DNA of 64,000 nt from Paenibacillus soyae (GTDB lineage Bacteria > Bacillota > Bacilli > Paenibacillales > Paenibacillaceae): the NCBI RefSeq assembly GCF_024623455.1, contig NZ_JANIPJ010000004.1:62001-126000 (forward strand), written 5' to 3'. The position numbers and the translations under genes were made by a program. The notes below the pieces were generated by a model. That model ran no database searches. It was not told the DNA's origin and saw only the letters and a list, made by a program, of their open reading frames with translations. Numbering within the stretch: the stretch's first letter is position 1; each line of letters starts with the position of its first letter. Positions 63,100 through 64,000 of the stretch are shown piece after piece.

Positions 63100-64000
63100 T
63101 GTTTCCTGCTCCTCTCCAGCGGCTTCAGCTTCCCTATCACGCTTCTCAGCGCGGAGATCAGCTGATCAATATGTTCGTCCTCGTGCTCGTCCCCGAAGCT
63201 GACGCGCACGCCCCCTGACGCGTGGGCCGCGCTTGCTCCAAGAGCAAGCAGCACGCGGCTCGGCTTGTCGTCCTTGGACGAGCAGGCGGATTTCGTTGAC
63301 GCCATTATACCATGCTGCTCCAGCATGTGGACGATAACCTCGGGCTTCATCCCGGGGTATGAGAAATGCACGATATGCGGAGCAAGCGGCTCCTCCCCGT
63401 TCAGCTTAAGCTCCGGACAGCTTCGGACGAATGCCCGCAGCTTGTCCGAGAACCGTCTCATTCGGACGGCTCGCTCCTCCATGCTTTCCATAGCCATGCG
63501 CAGCGCTTTGGCCGACGCCACGATCGCCGGCACGTTCTCCGTCCCGGCGCGGAAGCCGCCTTCCTGGCTGCCTCCCGACGCCAGCGGCTGAAGCTGCACG
63601 CCGTCGCGGACATATAGCCAGCCCACGCCTTTCGGGCCGCGCAGCTTATGCGCGGAGGCGCTGACGAGATCGATCCCCCAGCCTTCCGGATCAAGCGGGA
63701 CTTTGCCGATGCTCTGCACGGCGTCGACATGGAACAGAATTTGGGGAAAGCTCTTCAGCAGCTCCCCGATTTCGCGCACGGGCTGCACCGTTCCGATCTC
63801 GTTGTTCACGTGCATGACGGTGACGAGTATTGTCTCCTTCGTCAGCGCCTTCTTGACGTCCTCCGGCGATACATGGCCCGATTGCGCTACCGGCAGGAAG
63901 GTTACGCGGTACCCGTCCTGCTCCAACTGCTTAAGCGCGTCATGCACGGAGGCATGCTCGATGCCTGATGCTACGATATGATTACCCCGCGAGCGATACA
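63096..64000 (-). CDS. Cysteine desulfurase, NifS/IscS-like (N terminus outside the window)
   Basis: PLP enzyme that takes sulfur from cysteine. The frame is open to the window edge, and the visible ~300 residues start within the N-terminal PLP domain (GNHIVASGIEHASVHDAL). The PLP lysine is in SASAHKLRGPKGVG, the catalytic cysteine loop in STKSACSS, and the C-terminal GGVRVSFGDEH motif is present. Its stop overlaps the thiI start by 4 bases, so it likely serves ThiI (NifZ-like). Confidence 0.94.
   Translation of the reverse strand, partial: YRSRGNHIVASGIEHASVHDALKQLEQDGYRVTFLPVAQSGHVSPEDVKKALTKETILVTVMHVNNEIGTVQPVREIGELLKSFPQILFHVDAVQSIGKVPLDPEGWGIDLVSASAHKLRGPKGVGWLYVRDGVQLQPLASGGSQEGGFRAGTENVPAIVASAKALRMAMESMEERAVRMRRFSDKLRAFVRSCPELKLNGEEPLAPHIVHFSYPGMKPEVIVHMLEQHGIMASTKSACSSKDDKPSRVLLALGASAAHASGGVRVSFGDEHEDEHIDQLISALRSVIGKLKPLERSRKH

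Overview
The window looks like a core chromosomal segment of an endospore-forming Firmicute, most likely Paenibacillaceae (Paenibacillus or a close relative). The basis is a moderately high GC content, strong AGGAGG-type ribosome binding sites, the sporulation genes (spoIIGA, sigE, sigG, spoVD, spoVE-like, rsfA-like, yteA-like, a YhcN/YlaJ lipoprotein), bacillithiol (bshC), a T-box before ileS, and gene orders shared with Bacillus (ylmC-pgeF-ylmE-sepF-ylmG-ylmH-divIVA-ileS; the mraZ-to-ftsZ division/wall cluster; typA-ylaH-ylaJ-ylaK). Almost every gene is on the minus strand, so the window reads from right to left. I saw no tRNA, rRNA, CRISPR array, prophage, IS element or defence locus.

Layout from left to right. 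(1) 1-390: tail of a SAM methyltransferase on the plus strand. (2) 424-9443: the pyrimidine operon pyrR-pyrB-pyrC-carA-carB-pyrF-pyrE on the minus strand. It has a sigma-A promoter, a perfect-consensus PyrR binding loop and an attenuator, but no pyrP and no pyrK/pyrD. (3) 9537-12392: dapL, an RluD-family pseudouridine synthase and lspA. (4) 12606-13675: a YteA-like zinc-finger protein converging on a small membrane protein. (5) 13763-17263: ileS, of the eukaryote-like type 2, under a T-box leader. (6) 17289-24141: divIVA, ylmH, ylmG, sepF, ylmE, pgeF, ylmC, sigG, sigE and spoIIGA. (7) 24396-44599: the division and wall cluster, read as mraZ-rsmH-ftsL-pbpB-spoVD-murE-murF-mraY-murD-spoVE/ftsW-murG-murB-murA-divIB-ftsA-ftsZ. 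Its upstream end carries a MraZ-type repeat operator, and three GTTCAAAAAGT-type inverted repeats lie in its gene junctions. (8) 44745-50547: ahcY, bshC, a DUF3397 protein, a ketopantoate-reductase-like gene, an RsfA-type regulator and a DUF2626 protein. (9) 50622-54357: a MidA-type methyltransferase, an exported coiled-coil protein and a membrane-anchored solute-binding-like protein. (10) 54521-60947: the PhoH/PIN protein YlaK, a YlaJ lipoprotein, a 47-codon small ORF, an LCP protein, a 90-residue unknown, YlaH, TypA and a membrane protein. (11) 61099-64000: a TerC protein, thiI and a truncated cysteine desulfurase.

These genes form coherent pathways. DapL makes meso-diaminopimelate, which MurE (with the DNPR motif) adds to the wall precursor. 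MurA to MurG, MraY and the flippase/glycosyltransferase build lipid II. Two PASTA-bearing class B PBPs use it with the FtsZ, FtsA, DivIB, FtsL, SepF and DivIVA machinery. SpoIIGA, SigE and SigG run compartment-specific sporulation transcription. The cysteine desulfurase and the rhodanese-less ThiI probably form a tRNA thiolation pair.

I found no clearly novel multi-gene system. The best leads are the intergenic repeat family inside the division cluster, the exported coiled-coil protein and the orphan anchored solute-binding protein, the 47-codon ORF ending in a terminator, the type 2 IleRS at the housekeeping ileS locus, and the pyr operon without its dehydrogenase.
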